A DNA stretch of 64,000 nucleotides from Ignavibacteria bacterium (GTDB taxonomy: Bacteria > Bacteroidota > Ignavibacteria > Kapaibacteriales > UBA2268), in the NCBI GenBank assembly GCA_026417135.1, contig JAOADV010000002.1, positions 162,129 to 226,128 of the forward strand, given 5' to 3'. This document shows positions 34,839 to 44,452 of this stretch, in pieces. Both the position numbers and the translations under genes were made by a program. The notes beneath the pieces were generated by a model, which was not told the DNA's origin, made no database searches, and saw nothing but the letters and a program-made list of their open reading frames with translations. How positions within the stretch are numbered: position 1 is the stretch's first letter; each line of letters opens with the position of its first letter.

Positions 34839-35431
34839 TTTATTTCAGTTCTGTTTTCAATAGCATTCAATAAGGTTGCATCATCGACAAATTGGATTTC
34901 GCTTCCGATAGGTAAACCACGTGCAATACGAGTTAGCTTAATTGGATAATTCCTTAATAGATTTACAATGTAATGGATTGTTACTTCGCCTTCGACGCTT
35001 GGGTTCAATGCGAAAATTATCTCTTTTGCTGATTTAGCGCGTTCGACTAATTCGGGTATTTTCAAGTTATTAATTGAATTACCTTCGAAATGGTCTATTG
35101 TTCCGTGAAGAATATGATAAACTCCTTTGTATTCGTTGGTTTTTTCAATTATTGGGACATCATCTGGTTGTTCTACAACACAGATTAAGTCTCTTAGGCG
35201 CCGAGAATTAGAGCAGATAGGACAAGGGTCTTGTTCAGTAAAATTATAACAAATACTGCAAAGTTTAATTTTCTTTTTTAAATCGTAAAGAGTATCGGCG
35301 AATTTTTGTATGAATTCTTCTGGTTGCTTAAGAAGAAAAAATGTTAAACGTTGTGCAGATTTTTTGCCTATTGTAGGTAAAGATGACAAAATTTCTATCA
35401 TCTTTTCTATTGTTAACGATGTTGGTTGCAT
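34835..35431 (-). CDS. recR: RecR recombination mediator
   Basis: The 198-residue protein has the N-terminal helix-hairpin-helix (LPTIGKKSAQRLTFFLL), the zinc finger CSIC...CPIC, and a Toprim domain (LICVVEQPDDV, ALNPSVEGEVT, RIARGLPIGSEIQF). It loads RecA onto gaps together with RecO/RecF. It follows ybaB by 11 bases, the classical ybaB-recR pairing. Length is standard (about 200). Confidence 0.97.
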   Translation of the reverse strand: MQPTSLTIEKMIEILSSLPTIGKKSAQRLTFFLLKQPEEFIQKFADTLYDLKKKIKLCSICYNFTEQDPCPICSNSRRLRDLICVVEQPDDVPIIEKTNEYKGVYHILHGTIDHFEGNSINNLKIPELVERAKSAKEIIFALNPSVEGEVTIHYIVNLLRNYPIKLTRIARGLPIGSEIQFVDDATLLNAIENRTEIK

Positions 35432-35442
35432 ATAAGTTCTAA

Positions 35443-35760
35443 TTATTTGATATCGATACCAAAAGACCCAGCAAGAGGATTTAAAAACTTTTGAAAATTC
35501 AATGCACCTTCGCTCTTTGCTTTGTCGAGAGCTTGGTTGATTGCTCCGATAATCAGATTTTCGAGAAGTGCCTTGTCGTTCATAGAAAGTACTTCATCTG
35601 AAATTTTTAATTCAAGCAATTCCAAGTTACCATTAACTTTTGCAATTACCATACCAGCACCACTTGTGCCTTCGAAAGTTAAATGTTGTAAATCTTTACG
35701 AATCTTTTCGAATTGAGATTGAAAATTTTTAAATAAATCCATAATTTGTTCAAAATTCAT
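35443..35760 (-). CDS. ybaB: YbaB/EbfC nucleoid-associated protein
   Basis: Start set at ATG 35760, giving 105 residues beginning MNFEQIMDLFKNFQSQF, the usual size and N-terminus for YbaB. The family core is MVIAKVNGNLELLELKISDEV, followed by LENLIIGAINQALDKAK. It binds DNA as a dimer and is almost always next to recR, as here. A longer reading from 35835 would add 25 unlikely residues. Confidence 0.93.
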   Translation of the reverse strand: MNFEQIMDLFKNFQSQFEKIRKDLQHLTFEGTSGAGMVIAKVNGNLELLELKISDEVLSMNDKALLENLIIGAINQALDKAKSEGALNFQKFLNPLAGSFGIDIK

Positions 35761-35805
35761 ATTGGTTTTCAATTCTAAATTCACATTTTGCAAATTAAAA
35801 ATTTT

Positions 35806-35813
35806 TATTTTTG
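35806..35813 (+). promoter_or_regulatory. -7 element of pspA
   Basis: TATTTTTG fits TAnnTTTG and lies 39 bases before the pspA start. Confidence 0.3.
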
Positions 35814-35852
35814 TAATTATTAAATTTTGTTTCAATTTTCGTTAGGTGAAAT

Positions 35853-36542
35853 ATGGGTATCTTTAGTCGTATTGCTGATATTTTTAAAGCAAATATTAAT
35901 GATGTTCTCGACAAGGCCGAAGACCCCGAAAAGATGATAAAGCAAATGGTTTTGGAAATGGAGGAAAGCGTAAACAAAGCTACACTTGCAGTAGCGAATG
36001 CTATTGCAAACGAAAAGATGCTCGAAAGGAAAATAGAAAAAGCAAGAAAAGAATCGGAAGAGTGGGAATTTAAGGCTCGGCAAGCTCTTCAAGCAGGCCG
36101 AGAAGACTTAGCCAAAGCTGCACTTGAAAGGAAGTTGATAAGCGAGAAAAATTTCCAAGACTTACAACCTATTTATTTGCAAGCCAAAGAGACTACTAAC
36201 AAGTTAAGAACCCAATTGAACAGTCTGAAAGCAAAACTTGATGAGGCAAGAGCTCGACAAAGCACATTAATTGCTCGTTCCCAAGCCGCGAAAGCTCAGA
36301 AAGAAATTGCTAAGAACTTGAGTGGAGTAGGGTCGGATGCCTTTGCAAAATTTGATAAATACGAGCAGAAAATTGCAAAACTTGAAGCCGAAGCTGTAGC
36401 CTTCGAAGAGCTTGGGAATGAAACTCGAAGCATCGACGACGAATTTAAAAAGTTAACTTCCTCGTCCGATGTCGAACAAAAGCTTCTCGAGCTTAAGTCG
36501 AAAATGGGATTATTACCTTCAAATCAAACATCTGGAAGTTAA
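35853..36542 (+). CDS. pspA: PspA/IM30-family membrane-maintenance protein
   Basis: The 229-residue protein starts MGIFSRIADIFKANINDVLDKAEDPEKM, the amphipathic helix typical of PspA/Vipp1, and is helical and coiled-coil throughout, with QMVLEMEESVNKA and RQSTLIARSQAAKAQKEIA. It forms membrane-bound ESCRT-III-like polymers that protect the cytoplasmic membrane under stress. No pspF/pspBC genes are adjacent. A YbjN-like gene follows after 17 bases and may be cotranscribed. Confidence 0.94.
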   Translation: MGIFSRIADIFKANINDVLDKAEDPEKMIKQMVLEMEESVNKATLAVANAIANEKMLERKIEKARKESEEWEFKARQALQAGREDLAKAALERKLISEKNFQDLQPIYLQAKETTNKLRTQLNSLKAKLDEARARQSTLIARSQAAKAQKEIAKNLSGVGSDAFAKFDKYEQKIAKLEAEAVAFEELGNETRSIDDEFKKLTSSSDVEQKLLELKSKMGLLPSNQTSGS

Positions 36543-36559
36543 AAATTAATGGTGGAAAA

Positions 36560-37057
36560 ATGGAAGAACAATTAGCATTGTCTGCAAATGAAAAAGAAAA
36601 TTTAATTGAAACACCTCAAGAATTGTTAGATAAAGTAACTCAGCAACTTGAAAAAATACTTGACGAACACTTCCCAGAACATCTAAAATTTGGCGATGGA
36701 AGATTTACAATTCAAAAAGGTTCTTCGCAAATAATGGTAGTCGTACGACCGTACTTAGCTGATGAAGCAGTTGTTGAATTTATTTCCAATGTTGTAACGG
36801 GAGCACAAATTTCTTCTGAACTTATGCATTTCTTACTCAGGAAAAACGCTGAACTGCATTTTGGTTCGTTTGGTATAATTTTCGACAACACAATTACTTT
36901 TTCACATTCAATTTTAGGTAGTAGTCTAAACGATAGGTCTGTCAAGTTGATTTTAACTACATTAGGAGTTATTTGCGACCATTATGATGACATCATCGTC
37001 AGCATTGCTGGAGGAAAACGAGCCACTGACCTTACAAGTGACCTTCAAAATGAATAA
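36560..37057 (+). CDS. YbjN-domain protein
   Basis: The 165-residue protein appears to be a YbjN/type III chaperone-like fold: FTIQKGSSQIMVVVRPYLADEAVVEFIS followed by ELMHFLLRKNAELHFGSFGI and NTITFSHSILGSSLN. Such proteins are cytosolic chaperone-like factors of unclear function. It sits 17 bases after pspA, and the pair is probably one operon. Its stop abuts the stop of the convergent membrane protein with no spacer. Confidence 0.75.
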   Translation: MEEQLALSANEKENLIETPQELLDKVTQQLEKILDEHFPEHLKFGDGRFTIQKGSSQIMVVVRPYLADEAVVEFISNVVTGAQISSELMHFLLRKNAELHFGSFGIIFDNTITFSHSILGSSLNDRSVKLILTTLGVICDHYDDIIVSIAGGKRATDLTSDLQNE

Positions 37058-37603
37058 TTAAGTGTTTTGAAACTTGACTTTTCTTTCTGCAATTTTATAG
37101 ACACCAAAAAGAATAAAGGTATAGGAAATATCCCCAAGATAAGATAGAGCGAAAAGTTCAAGGGTGGTTGTCCTGTAAAAAGGCAATCCAAATGTATAGC
37201 ATTGGAGAAGGCCAGCCAAAGTATGAGGATAAAGCCCGCTAAGCAACCATACAGCAAAGTTCGTAATTAGATAGAAGAGAAAAGACGAGGCAGAAGTAAT
37301 CACGAATAATCGGCTAAAGCTAAATGCTTTCCTAAGATTAAATCCTAAAAGGACAATCAACGCGAAGGATAAATAAACTGCCCAAATCGTTGTATGGAAA
37401 CCGATAAATACATCCGAAATCAGCATTGCGATTAGCGGGATAAAAAAGCTTTTAAATTTATTAGAGAATGAATAAGCTCCTAAAAGTGCAATTGCAGTGA
37501 TTGGGGCAAAATTTGGCGGATGAGGAATAATTCTCGAGACCACTGCTATAATAATTAACGAAACTGAAAAAAGTTCGAGGCGTAAATTCTGCGATAGTTT
37601 CAT
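37058..37603 (-). CDS. DUF6580-like polytopic membrane protein
   Basis: The 181-residue protein has five or six hydrophobic helices and the pattern PPNFAPITAIALLGAY, followed by IPLIAMLISDVFIGFH. This resembles the DUF6580 family, small S-component-like membrane proteins proposed to take part in vitamin or cofactor uptake. The substrate is unknown. It stands alone on the minus strand, between the pspA operon and the next plus-strand genes. Confidence 0.65.
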   Translation of the reverse strand: MKLSQNLRLELFSVSLIIIAVVSRIIPHPPNFAPITAIALLGAYSFSNKFKSFFIPLIAMLISDVFIGFHTTIWAVYLSFALIVLLGFNLRKAFSFSRLFVITSASSFLFYLITNFAVWLLSGLYPHTLAGLLQCYTFGLPFYRTTTLELFALSYLGDISYTFILFGVYKIAERKVKFQNT

Positions 37604-37803
37604 TTTATGTTATCCTTTTAATGAGAACAAATTACAAAATTAAAAAAATAATTATTTACACAACATTGCTCCAAATTACACAAAAGGAGAGCTACCATAA
37701 ATTTTAACTTTTTTTGTTTACATAATATAGATTATATTACATTTTATCGATCTTGTATTTTTTTATTTAATTTAGAGTTTTAAGTCTGAATATAATTTAA
37801 TAA
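37604..37803. promoter_or_regulatory. AT-rich intergenic region with divergent promoter activity expected
   Basis: This 200-base spacer separates divergently transcribed genes. CAAAATTA at 37635-37642 is TAATTTTG on the minus strand, 31 bases before the membrane-protein start, with a TTG-containing segment about 19 bases further upstream. For the plus-strand lipoprotein gene no clear element was found. Confidence 0.35.
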
Positions 37804-38190
37804 ATGAGAACAATATCAAAAAAATTAAAAGTTGAAATTCTTTTTATTTTCGTATTACTTTGCTTTTCTTGTGAAAATAATATTCAAGTTAATAAATATC
37901 CCAACAATCATCCACCTGTTATTGATAGCATCACTGTTACGTTTGATTTAATTTCACTTGTTCCCGCTGCGACAATAATTTGTTTTGCTAAAGACCCCGA
38001 TGGCGATTCCTTATCTTACAAATGGAAAGCCAGCGCTGGTGAATTCTATGGTTCCGGCCACTCTGTTTACTTTATTATTCCACCGTGTTGCGAAACTTTT
38101 AGCCATAAAGTTACAGTCGAAGTTTACGACCCTTACGATGGTAATGCTTCTCGAACAATTTCCATCCGACCGCCTAAAATAGGTTTCTAA
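37804..38190 (+). CDS. PKD/Ig-like domain lipoprotein
   Basis: The 128-residue product has a signal ending FSC (lipobox CFSC) and one Ig/PKD-like domain: HPPVIDSITVTF, AKDPDGDSLSYKWKAS, and VTVEVYDPYDGNAS. This is the calcium-type PKD pattern found in surface proteins. It contains the vicinal pair PPCCETF. Its stop and the start of the following barrel gene overlap (TAATG), so the two are translationally coupled and probably form an envelope pair. Confidence 0.75.
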   Translation: MRTISKKLKVEILFIFVLLCFSCENNIQVNKYPNNHPPVIDSITVTFDLISLVPAATIICFAKDPDGDSLSYKWKASAGEFYGSGHSVYFIIPPCCETFSHKVTVEVYDPYDGNASRTISIRPPKIGF

Positions 38191-39128
38191 TGAGAACATT
38201 TTTTTTTATTTTTTCGCTTTTGTGTTTCCATTTTTATGTTACTTTTTCACAAAGCTGTTGTAATATTTCTGTTGTCTCGGTCGGTAGCACCGAAAATAAT
38301 GCAATTAAAACTCATAACTTGCAAGTTGGGTTAAGCTACTCTTACATAAATAGCTCTGCTGCCTATCAATTTGATAAAAAAGTTCAAGACCCTTTGCAAC
38401 GCACAGCATTTGGACGTAATCTTATTTTTGATTTAGAATATGGAATTCTTGATAAGTTTAGTTTATATTTTCTCATACCATATAGCTCTTATCATCGTTC
38501 TCAAAGAATTTCGGAGCAATTACCAATAATTGAATACAAAAATTCGGGTTTTGGAGATTTACTTTTTCTTTTAAAATACGATATTTTAAGCCCAAGATTT
38601 TCTCTCCCAATCTCTATTTCAGCAGGTTTTGGTATAAAGTTTCCAACTGGAAGTTTCGATGCAAGTATTAATGGGACTATGTTACCATTTGATGTTCAAA
38701 CTGGAACAGGTAGCTTCGATTTCCCTTTTTGGGCTCTAATAAAATTTACCCCTTACGAAAAAATTTCTCTCACCCAAAGTCTAATGTTCAAACTCAACGG
38801 CACCAATCCCCAAGGAAATATTTTAGGGAATGAGCTTAACTCCCAAACAACCCTTGTTTGGAATTTGACTGAAATATTTGCACCAGTTGTTACAATTCGA
38901 GTTCAAAAGCGATGGAAAGACAGAATCGAAAATCAAATTTTACCAAATTCGGGTCGGTTGCTCGTAGAAGTGATTCCAAATGTAATTGTAAATTATCAAA
39001 GCTTTTCAGTACGCCTAATTTTTGGAATTCCAGCGTATACGAGAGTGGAAGGTTTGCAACTTTCCACTATTTTAAGACTTGGCTTGGAAATGAAGTATTT
39101 TATTGACTTCCAACAATTACTCTTCTGA
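38190..39128 (+). CDS. Outer-membrane beta-barrel protein, transporter-like
   Basis: The 312-residue protein has a signal peptide (about 1-20), then SCCNISVV at the start of the mature part. A run of alternating amphipathic strands follows (LQVGLSYSYINSSA, FSLYFLIPYSS, SISAGFGIKFPTGSFD, VRLIFGIPAY), with the terminal strand ending in LLF. The pattern resembles the MetA-pathway/transporter-like barrels of this group. Coupled to the preceding lipoprotein. Function unknown; no plug or TonB box is seen. The 3' end overlaps a small minus-strand gene by 12 bases. Confidence 0.75.
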   Translation: MRTFFFIFSLLCFHFYVTFSQSCCNISVVSVGSTENNAIKTHNLQVGLSYSYINSSAAYQFDKKVQDPLQRTAFGRNLIFDLEYGILDKFSLYFLIPYSSYHRSQRISEQLPIIEYKNSGFGDLLFLLKYDILSPRFSLPISISAGFGIKFPTGSFDASINGTMLPFDVQTGTGSFDFPFWALIKFTPYEKISLTQSLMFKLNGTNPQGNILGNELNSQTTLVWNLTEIFAPVVTIRVQKRWKDRIENQILPNSGRLLVEVIPNVIVNYQSFSVRLIFGIPAYTRVEGLQLSTILRLGLEMKYFIDFQQLLF

Positions 39129-39320
39129 ACTTTTTAATAATAGTCGTAATGCTTTGATAAATGCAGGATTGTTAGATAATATGTTTTGTCGGATTCTTTC
39201 CCTTATAGCTTTTCGCAGCTCTTGATTGATTTTAGATTCTTCCGCAATTTGGGAAGTATGCTTATCGATTTTCCTTTCGTTGGACTTATCTTCTTCTTTT
39301 TGGATGTCTCCGAATTTCAT
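39117..39320 (-). CDS. Small charged protein after pyrC, unknown
   Basis: The 67-residue frame starts 3 bases after the pyrC stop on the same strand. It is rich in Lys, Glu, Arg and Gln and predicted helical (ESKINQELRKAIRERIRQN, then AFIKALRLLLKSSEE). No family is recognised. Tight spacing to pyrC supports a real gene in the gyrA-pyrC operon, but the short length leaves doubt. Confidence 0.5.
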   Translation of the reverse strand: MKFGDIQKEEDKSNERKIDKHTSQIAEESKINQELRKAIRERIRQNILSNNPAFIKALRLLLKSSEE

Positions 39321-39323
39321 TGT

Positions 39324-40613
39324 TTATAAATTGCAAACAAAAAACTTCTGATTATTTATTACATACTTCGGTTTACCTTTTAACTTAAAACCTTCGAAAG
39401 GCGTATTTTTTGATTTACTTTTAAAATATTGTTTATCAACAACCCATTCTTCATTTAGGGAAAAAATTGTCATATTAGCTTTTTCCCCTACTTTAAAGTA
39501 AATCAATGGTAAATTTAAAATTTTTCTTGGATTAATCGACATCTTTTCCACAATTTGAGATAAAGCTAAAAATCCTTGATGAAATAAATATGTCAAGGTT
39601 ACACCAAGTGCAGTCTCTAAACCAATTGCTCCATTTGGTGCTTTTTCGAATTCAACATCCTTTTCGAAAGAAGTGTGAGGAGCGTGGTCGGAAGCTATAC
39701 AATCAATAGTACCGTCTTGCAATCCACAAATAATCGATTCAATATCAGTATTTGTCCTAAGAGGAGGATTCATCTTAAAGTTAGTGTCGTAGTTTTGTAA
39801 GTAATCTTCAGTTAACGAAAAATGTTGAGGTGTTACTTCCGAAGTTACGCGCAAACCGTTTTCCTTTGCCCATCGAATTAACTTAACAGAGCCGTTTGTG
39901 CTGATATGTTGCGCGTGGTACCTTCGGTTACCACAATATTTAGCAAGCGAAATGTCACGAAAAAGAATAATTTCTTCGGCAACAGAAGGATATCCCTTTA
40001 ATCCAAGTTTACTGGACATTTCCCCTTCGTTTGCAGAAAAGTCTTGTGTAAGGCTTTTATCTTCGCAATGTTGCCCAATAAGAAAATCGAAATTCGATGA
40101 ATACTCAAAAGCACGTCTCATAACCTCGCTATCGACAACACAGTTTCCGTCGTCGGTAAACATTAAAGCACCAGCCTTTGCCAAGCTTATAAATGGAGTT
40201 AGATTTTTACCTTGCAAGCCCTGTGTAATTGCAGCTGAAGGGTAAACTTCGACGACTTCACCTTTTGCTTTGTTTATAATGTACTCTATTATAGGAACTG
40301 AATCAATTGGTGGATTTGTATTGGGCATACATAGAACCCCAGTGAATCCACCATTTGCAGCAGCTTGTATTCCGGATAACAAATCTTCTTTATTTGTGGA
40401 GCCCGGGTCTCGAAAATGAACGTGCATATCAAAAAGTCCGGGTGTGCATACCAGATCTTCTCCTTCAATAACTTTTAAATTTTCAATTTCGGTGATATCG
40501 TCTTGTGATAAAAATTCTATAATTCCGTCTCTAATAATTATATTAAAGTATCCATCGATATTTTGAAGTGGGTTAACAACTCTGATTTTTTTCAAATAAA
40601 TATCCATACACAC
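39324..40613 (-). CDS. pyrC: Dihydroorotase, class I
   Basis: The 429-residue amidohydrolase has DMHVHFRDPG (metal ligands), MFTDDGN (Asp ligand), GQHCED and YHAQHIST histidines, and SDHAPH with the catalytic aspartate. All expected zinc-site residues are therefore present, marking an active class I dihydroorotase and not a non-catalytic paralogue. It closes carbamoyl aspartate to dihydroorotate in pyrimidine synthesis. It starts 5 bases after the gyrA stop, an unusual operon partner. ATG 40607 is an alternative start. Confidence 0.95.
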   Translation of the reverse strand: MCMDIYLKKIRVVNPLQNIDGYFNIIIRDGIIEFLSQDDITEIENLKVIEGEDLVCTPGLFDMHVHFRDPGSTNKEDLLSGIQAAANGGFTGVLCMPNTNPPIDSVPIIEYIINKAKGEVVEVYPSAAITQGLQGKNLTPFISLAKAGALMFTDDGNCVVDSEVMRRAFEYSSNFDFLIGQHCEDKSLTQDFSANEGEMSSKLGLKGYPSVAEEIILFRDISLAKYCGNRRYHAQHISTNGSVKLIRWAKENGLRVTSEVTPQHFSLTEDYLQNYDTNFKMNPPLRTNTDIESIICGLQDGTIDCIASDHAPHTSFEKDVEFEKAPNGAIGLETALGVTLTYLFHQGFLALSQIVEKMSINPRKILNLPLIYFKVGEKANMTIFSLNEEWVVDKQYFKSKSKNTPFEGFKLKGKPKYVINNQKFFVCNL

Positions 40614-40618
40614 TCGAA

Positions 40619-43096
40619 TTATTCAAAATTAATCTCTTTCAATTCTTCATCACTATCTCCCGGGGGAAAGTCCTGGTTTTGTTCAGAAGGAACAACCGTG
40701 ATATCCGAGATAAAATCGCCGGGCTCGAGCCTAATTAAACGAACCCCTTGGGTATTTCGCCCATAAATGCTAATCTTATTTGTGGACAAACGGATAATTA
40801 TCCCTTTTGCTGTAATAACGAATAAATCATCGTTTTCGTCGACTTTTACAATGCCAATAACTTTTCCAGTTTTGCTTGTTACTTTCATTGCAATTACCCC
40901 TTTTGCTCCTCTGTGTGTTAGTCGGAACTCGCTTAGAAAAGTTCTCTTACCATAGCCATTAGCACCAACAATTAGTAATTGAGTGCTTTGAGGAGCATTT
41001 GTAGAAATCATCGAAACAACTTCGTCATCTTTATCCAAAGCTATCGCTCGAACCCCAGAAGCAGTTCGCCCCATCGGACGAACTTCATCTTCTTTAAATC
41101 GGCAAGCAAGCCCATTTTTTGTTCCGACCAACAACTCGGAGTTACCATCGGTTAATCTTGTAACCACAAGCTTATCGTTCTCAGTAAGGTTTATTGCTAT
41201 AATTCCATTACTTCGGACATTAGCGAAATTTATTAATTCTGTCTTCTTTATCGTACCATATTTTGTAATCATCACAACATACTTATCGGATTCGAAAGTC
41301 TCGATTGGCAGGAATGCAGTTACTTTCTCGTCAGCTTCTTTTGTTATGATGTTCGAAAGGGACCTCCCCTTTGCAACTCTTGAACCTTCTGGTATGTCGT
41401 AAACTTTAACTTTATAACATTTTCCCTTGTCAGTAAAGAATAATAAATCGTGATGAGTTTGTGCCTTGAAAACATATTCGATGAAATCATCTTCGGAAGT
41501 TTTAGCGCCACTAATTCCTTTGCCTCCTTTACCTTGCCGTTTATAAAGGCTAATTGGCATTCTTTTGATATAGCCGTTATGACTTAAAGTAACAATGACT
41601 TCCTCGTTTGCTATTATATCCTCGACTGTTAAATCTTTTGCGTCATATACAATCTGAGTCCTTCGCGAATCATTAAACTTTTCCTTTATTTCGAGTAGTT
41701 CGTCCGCAATAAGTTGCAGTTGCTTTTCTTTACTTTCGAGTATTGCTTGTAGATTTGCAATCTTTTGCTTGACTTCTTCAAACTCCTTTTTTATCTTTAT
41801 CTGTTCGAGGTTTGTCAATCTTTGTAAGCGGAGGTCGAGTATTGCCTTTGCTTGTATTTCGGTCAATCCGAAGCGAACCTGTAATCTATCCGAGGCAGAT
41901 TTAGGGTCTGGCGAGCTTTTGATTAATTCAATTATTTCATCTAAATACTTTAGTGCAATCAAAAACCCTTCTAAGATGTGTATTCTTTTTTCGGCTTCTT
42001 CTAATTCGAATTTAGTTCTACGGACAACAACTTCATTGCGGAACTCGATGAAATTTTTCATTAATTCCAGCAAATTCAATACTTTGGGTTTTCCATCCAC
42101 CAAAGCAAGGAGTATAGCACCGAAAGTTACTTGTAATTGAGTATGTTTGAAAAGATTGTTTAAAACAACCTCTGGATTGGAATCGCGTTTAAGTTCTATA
42201 ACAACACGAATACCATCGCGCCCACTTTCATCACGGAGGTCGACAATTTCATCAATTACTTTATTTCTAACGAGCTCAGCAATTCTTTCAATTACATTCG
42301 CTTTACTTACTTGAAAAGGAATTTCAGTTACAATAATAAAGTTTTTATCTATGATTGCTTTAGAACGAACAACAATTTTACCTTTTCCAGTTAAATAAGC
42401 TTCTTTGACTCCATCATAACCGTAGATAATTCCACCAGTTGGAAAATCTGGTGCAGAAACATATTTGAGAATCTCTTCACAAGTAATATCTGGATTGTTG
42501 ATTATTGCTAAAAGACCATCGACAATTTCACCTAAATTGTGTGGAGGAATATTTGTGGCCATTCCAACAGCAATTCCGCTCGAACCATTTACCAGCAGTG
42601 TTGGAAAGACAGTCGGTAAAACAACGGGTTCTTTTAGTGATTCATCAAAATTTGGGCGAAAATCGACGGTGTTCTTGTCTATATCGCGCAAAGTTTCGAC
42701 AGCTATCCACGAGAGTCGAGCCTCGGTGTATCGCATCGCTGCGGGTGAATCCCCATCAATGGAACCAAAATTACCTTGACCATCAACCAGTGGATACCGC
42801 ATTGACCAAGTCTGTGCCATACGGACCATAGATTCGTACACAGCAGCATCGCCGTGGGGATGGTATTTACCGAGAACTTCACCAACAATTCTAGCCGACT
42901 TTCGGTAAGGACGGTTTGGCGTTAATCCTAACTCGTTCATTGCATACAATATTCTTCTATGTACTGGTTTCAAACCATCCCTCACATCGGGAAGGGCTCG
43001 CGAAACAATTACCGACATCGAGTAATCGAGGTAAGAACTTTTTATTTCATCTTCGAAAATTGTCTCTACTACCCTATCAGAGAAAATCGGTTCCAT
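40619..43096 (-). CDS. gyrA: DNA gyrase subunit A
   Basis: The 825-residue protein contains the breakage-reunion domain ([25 protein letters not shown], catalytic Tyr in [10 protein letters not shown]), coiled-coil tower, and a C-terminal beta-pinwheel. The sequence RQGKGGKG there fits the GyrA box, supporting gyrase over topoisomerase IV. At the quinolone pocket the residue equivalent to E. coli Ser83 is Ala (A84) and Asp87 is Glu (E88). It is first in a gyrA-pyrC-small gene operon; gyrB is not in the window. Confidence 0.95.
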   Translation of the reverse strand: MEPIFSDRVVETIFEDEIKSSYLDYSMSVIVSRALPDVRDGLKPVHRRILYAMNELGLTPNRPYRKSARIVGEVLGKYHPHGDAAVYESMVRMAQTWSMRYPLVDGQGNFGSIDGDSPAAMRYTEARLSWIAVETLRDIDKNTVDFRPNFDESLKEPVVLPTVFPTLLVNGSSGIAVGMATNIPPHNLGEIVDGLLAIINNPDITCEEILKYVSAPDFPTGGIIYGYDGVKEAYLTGKGKIVVRSKAIIDKNFIIVTEIPFQVSKANVIERIAELVRNKVIDEIVDLRDESGRDGIRVVIELKRDSNPEVVLNNLFKHTQLQVTFGAILLALVDGKPKVLNLLELMKNFIEFRNEVVVRRTKFELEEAEKRIHILEGFLIALKYLDEIIELIKSSPDPKSASDRLQVRFGLTEIQAKAILDLRLQRLTNLEQIKIKKEFEEVKQKIANLQAILESKEKQLQLIADELLEIKEKFNDSRRTQIVYDAKDLTVEDIIANEEVIVTLSHNGYIKRMPISLYKRQGKGGKGISGAKTSEDDFIEYVFKAQTHHDLLFFTDKGKCYKVKVYDIPEGSRVAKGRSLSNIITKEADEKVTAFLPIETFESDKYVVMITKYGTIKKTELINFANVRSNGIIAINLTENDKLVVTRLTDGNSELLVGTKNGLACRFKEDEVRPMGRTASGVRAIALDKDDEVVSMISTNAPQSTQLLIVGANGYGKRTFLSEFRLTHRGAKGVIAMKVTSKTGKVIGIVKVDENDDLFVITAKGIIIRLSTNKISIYGRNTQGVRLIRLEPGDFISDITVVPSEQNQDFPPGDSDEELKEINFE

Positions 43097-43122
43097 TCTA
43101 AAAACAAATAAATATTATTTTG

Positions 43123-43130
43123 CAAAGTTA
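43123..43130 (-). promoter_or_regulatory. -7 element of gyrA
   Basis: CAAAGTTA is TAACTTTG on the minus strand, 26 bases before the gyrA start. A TTG occurs about 24 bases further upstream, longer than the 20 at the tRNA genes. Confidence 0.4.
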
Positions 43131-43233
43131 CGAATATTTTCCCGTTATTAAAGGCAACTAAACTTACTATTGAAACGATAAAAGATTAGCAAAAAGCAAT
43201 TTTGAAAAATATAGTTATACGCGAATCTTCGGT

Positions 43234-44349
43234 TTATCCTCTGTAATTATGAACTACTTTTTCAATTATTTCCAACATTTTTTCTGCGGAATTTTCCCAA
43301 GAGAATTTCCTTGCCCAAGAAATTGCACCAAGACAAAGTTTGTGAAACAAATCTCTATCTTCCAAAATTTTTAAAATTTTGCTTGTTAAGTCGTCTATGT
43401 CGCCATATTTAAAAAGAAGGCCCGAGACGCCATCGTTTACTGAATCTCTTAAGCCTGGAACATTTGCTGAAATAACTGGAGTTCCACAAGCGTTACTCTC
43501 TAAATTGGTTATTCCCCATCCTTCTTTTATCGATGTATTAACAACACAATGAGAGATAGATAGGAGCTCGATTTTTTTGTTCTCATTGACAAAACCCCAA
43601 AATTTAGTGTTCTCGTGTATCTTTAATTGTACTGCAAGTCTTTTCAATTCGTTTTCGTAGTCTCCACCACCAACTATGTAAAGGTTAGCATCTGGATAAA
43701 TTTTTAGAACTTTTTGAAAGGCGAGAAGCAGATGTTCAATGCTTTTATACCTTTTTAATCTACCAAAGTATGTTATTGTTGGTGTTTTCGCCTTTTCCCC
43801 TATTTCAAATGGAAATTTGTTAAAGTCAAGTGCATTATAAACAATGTCGAAATTTCTGATATCATAACCACGACTTTTAAATTCAGCTAATGTGCTTTCC
43901 GAAACAACAACAAAAGGATAATTTTTATAGATAAAATCCATAAGATACTCGGAAACATAAACATAAAGCCCCCTAATTATATCTACCTGCTTGAAGATAG
44001 TTTTTCCGAAGAAGTGGTGGGCAATACAGAGAATGGGTTTATCCACATATAAAGGTGTAAAAAAAGGGATTTTGTTTATATCGTCGATGACTATGTCGAA
44101 ATTTTCTTTCTTTAAATGTTTTATATAATATCTCGGGACAAAAAAATTAAAAAAGTCTCTATTGCCAATTCGTATTATTTTGATGTTATCAATCTCTTCG
44201 TAAGATGGGAGTTCAGGGAGTTTGCAACAAAGAAGGGTAACATTATGACCTTTCGTAGCTATTCTTTTGAAAATCTCAAAAAGATGAACTTCCGCACCTC
44301 CCGAAAATCTGTTCCTAATATCTTGCCAGTTTATTATTAGTATTTTCAT
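43234..44349 (-). CDS. Glycosyltransferase family 4
   Basis: The 371-residue GT-B enzyme has the N-terminal IINWQDIRNRFSGGAEVHLFE (acceptor side), VYNALDFNKFPF, the donor-side YFGRLKRYKSIEHLLLAF and GGGDYENELKRLA, and the C-terminal SIKEGWGITNLESNACGTPV, which holds the EX7E nucleotide-sugar-binding motif. It transfers a sugar with retention, probably in cell-envelope polysaccharide synthesis. No polysaccharide cluster surrounds it. A TAATTTTG lies only 8 bases before the start. Confidence 0.9.
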   Translation of the reverse strand: MKILIINWQDIRNRFSGGAEVHLFEIFKRIATKGHNVTLLCCKLPELPSYEEIDNIKIIRIGNRDFFNFFVPRYYIKHLKKENFDIVIDDINKIPFFTPLYVDKPILCIAHHFFGKTIFKQVDIIRGLYVYVSEYLMDFIYKNYPFVVVSESTLAEFKSRGYDIRNFDIVYNALDFNKFPFEIGEKAKTPTITYFGRLKRYKSIEHLLLAFQKVLKIYPDANLYIVGGGDYENELKRLAVQLKIHENTKFWGFVNENKKIELLSISHCVVNTSIKEGWGITNLESNACGTPVISANVPGLRDSVNDGVSGLLFKYGDIDDLTSKILKILEDRDLFHKLCLGAISWARKFSWENSAEKMLEIIEKVVHNYRG

Positions 44350-44356
44350 AAAATCA

Positions 44357-44364
44357 CAAAATTA
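44357..44364 (-). promoter_or_regulatory. -7 element very close to the GT4 start
   Basis: CAAAATTA is TAATTTTG on the minus strand, ending 7 bases before the ATG at 44349. If used, the transcript would be almost leaderless. Confidence 0.35.
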
Positions 44365-44452
44365 TCCAATATATTTAGATATGGCATAAACTTTGCGTTT
44401 TTTGATTATTAAAATTTTAGGGAATTGTGTTAAACAAAGCAAATGCAAATAT

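Noticed and set aside
36712..36945. 77-codon minus-strand frame inside the YbjN-like gene
   Set aside because: Overlaps a better supported gene in operon context, with no family signal.
41769..42140. 123-codon plus-strand frame inside gyrA
   Set aside because: Antisense to the gyrA coiled-coil region; composition is a by-product of the real gene.
44041..44050. TTATCCACA in the GT4 gene, and TTTTCCACA-like words at about 22010 and 39545
   Set aside because: Single DnaA-box words inside coding sequence are expected by chance; only the phased intergenic cluster is reported.
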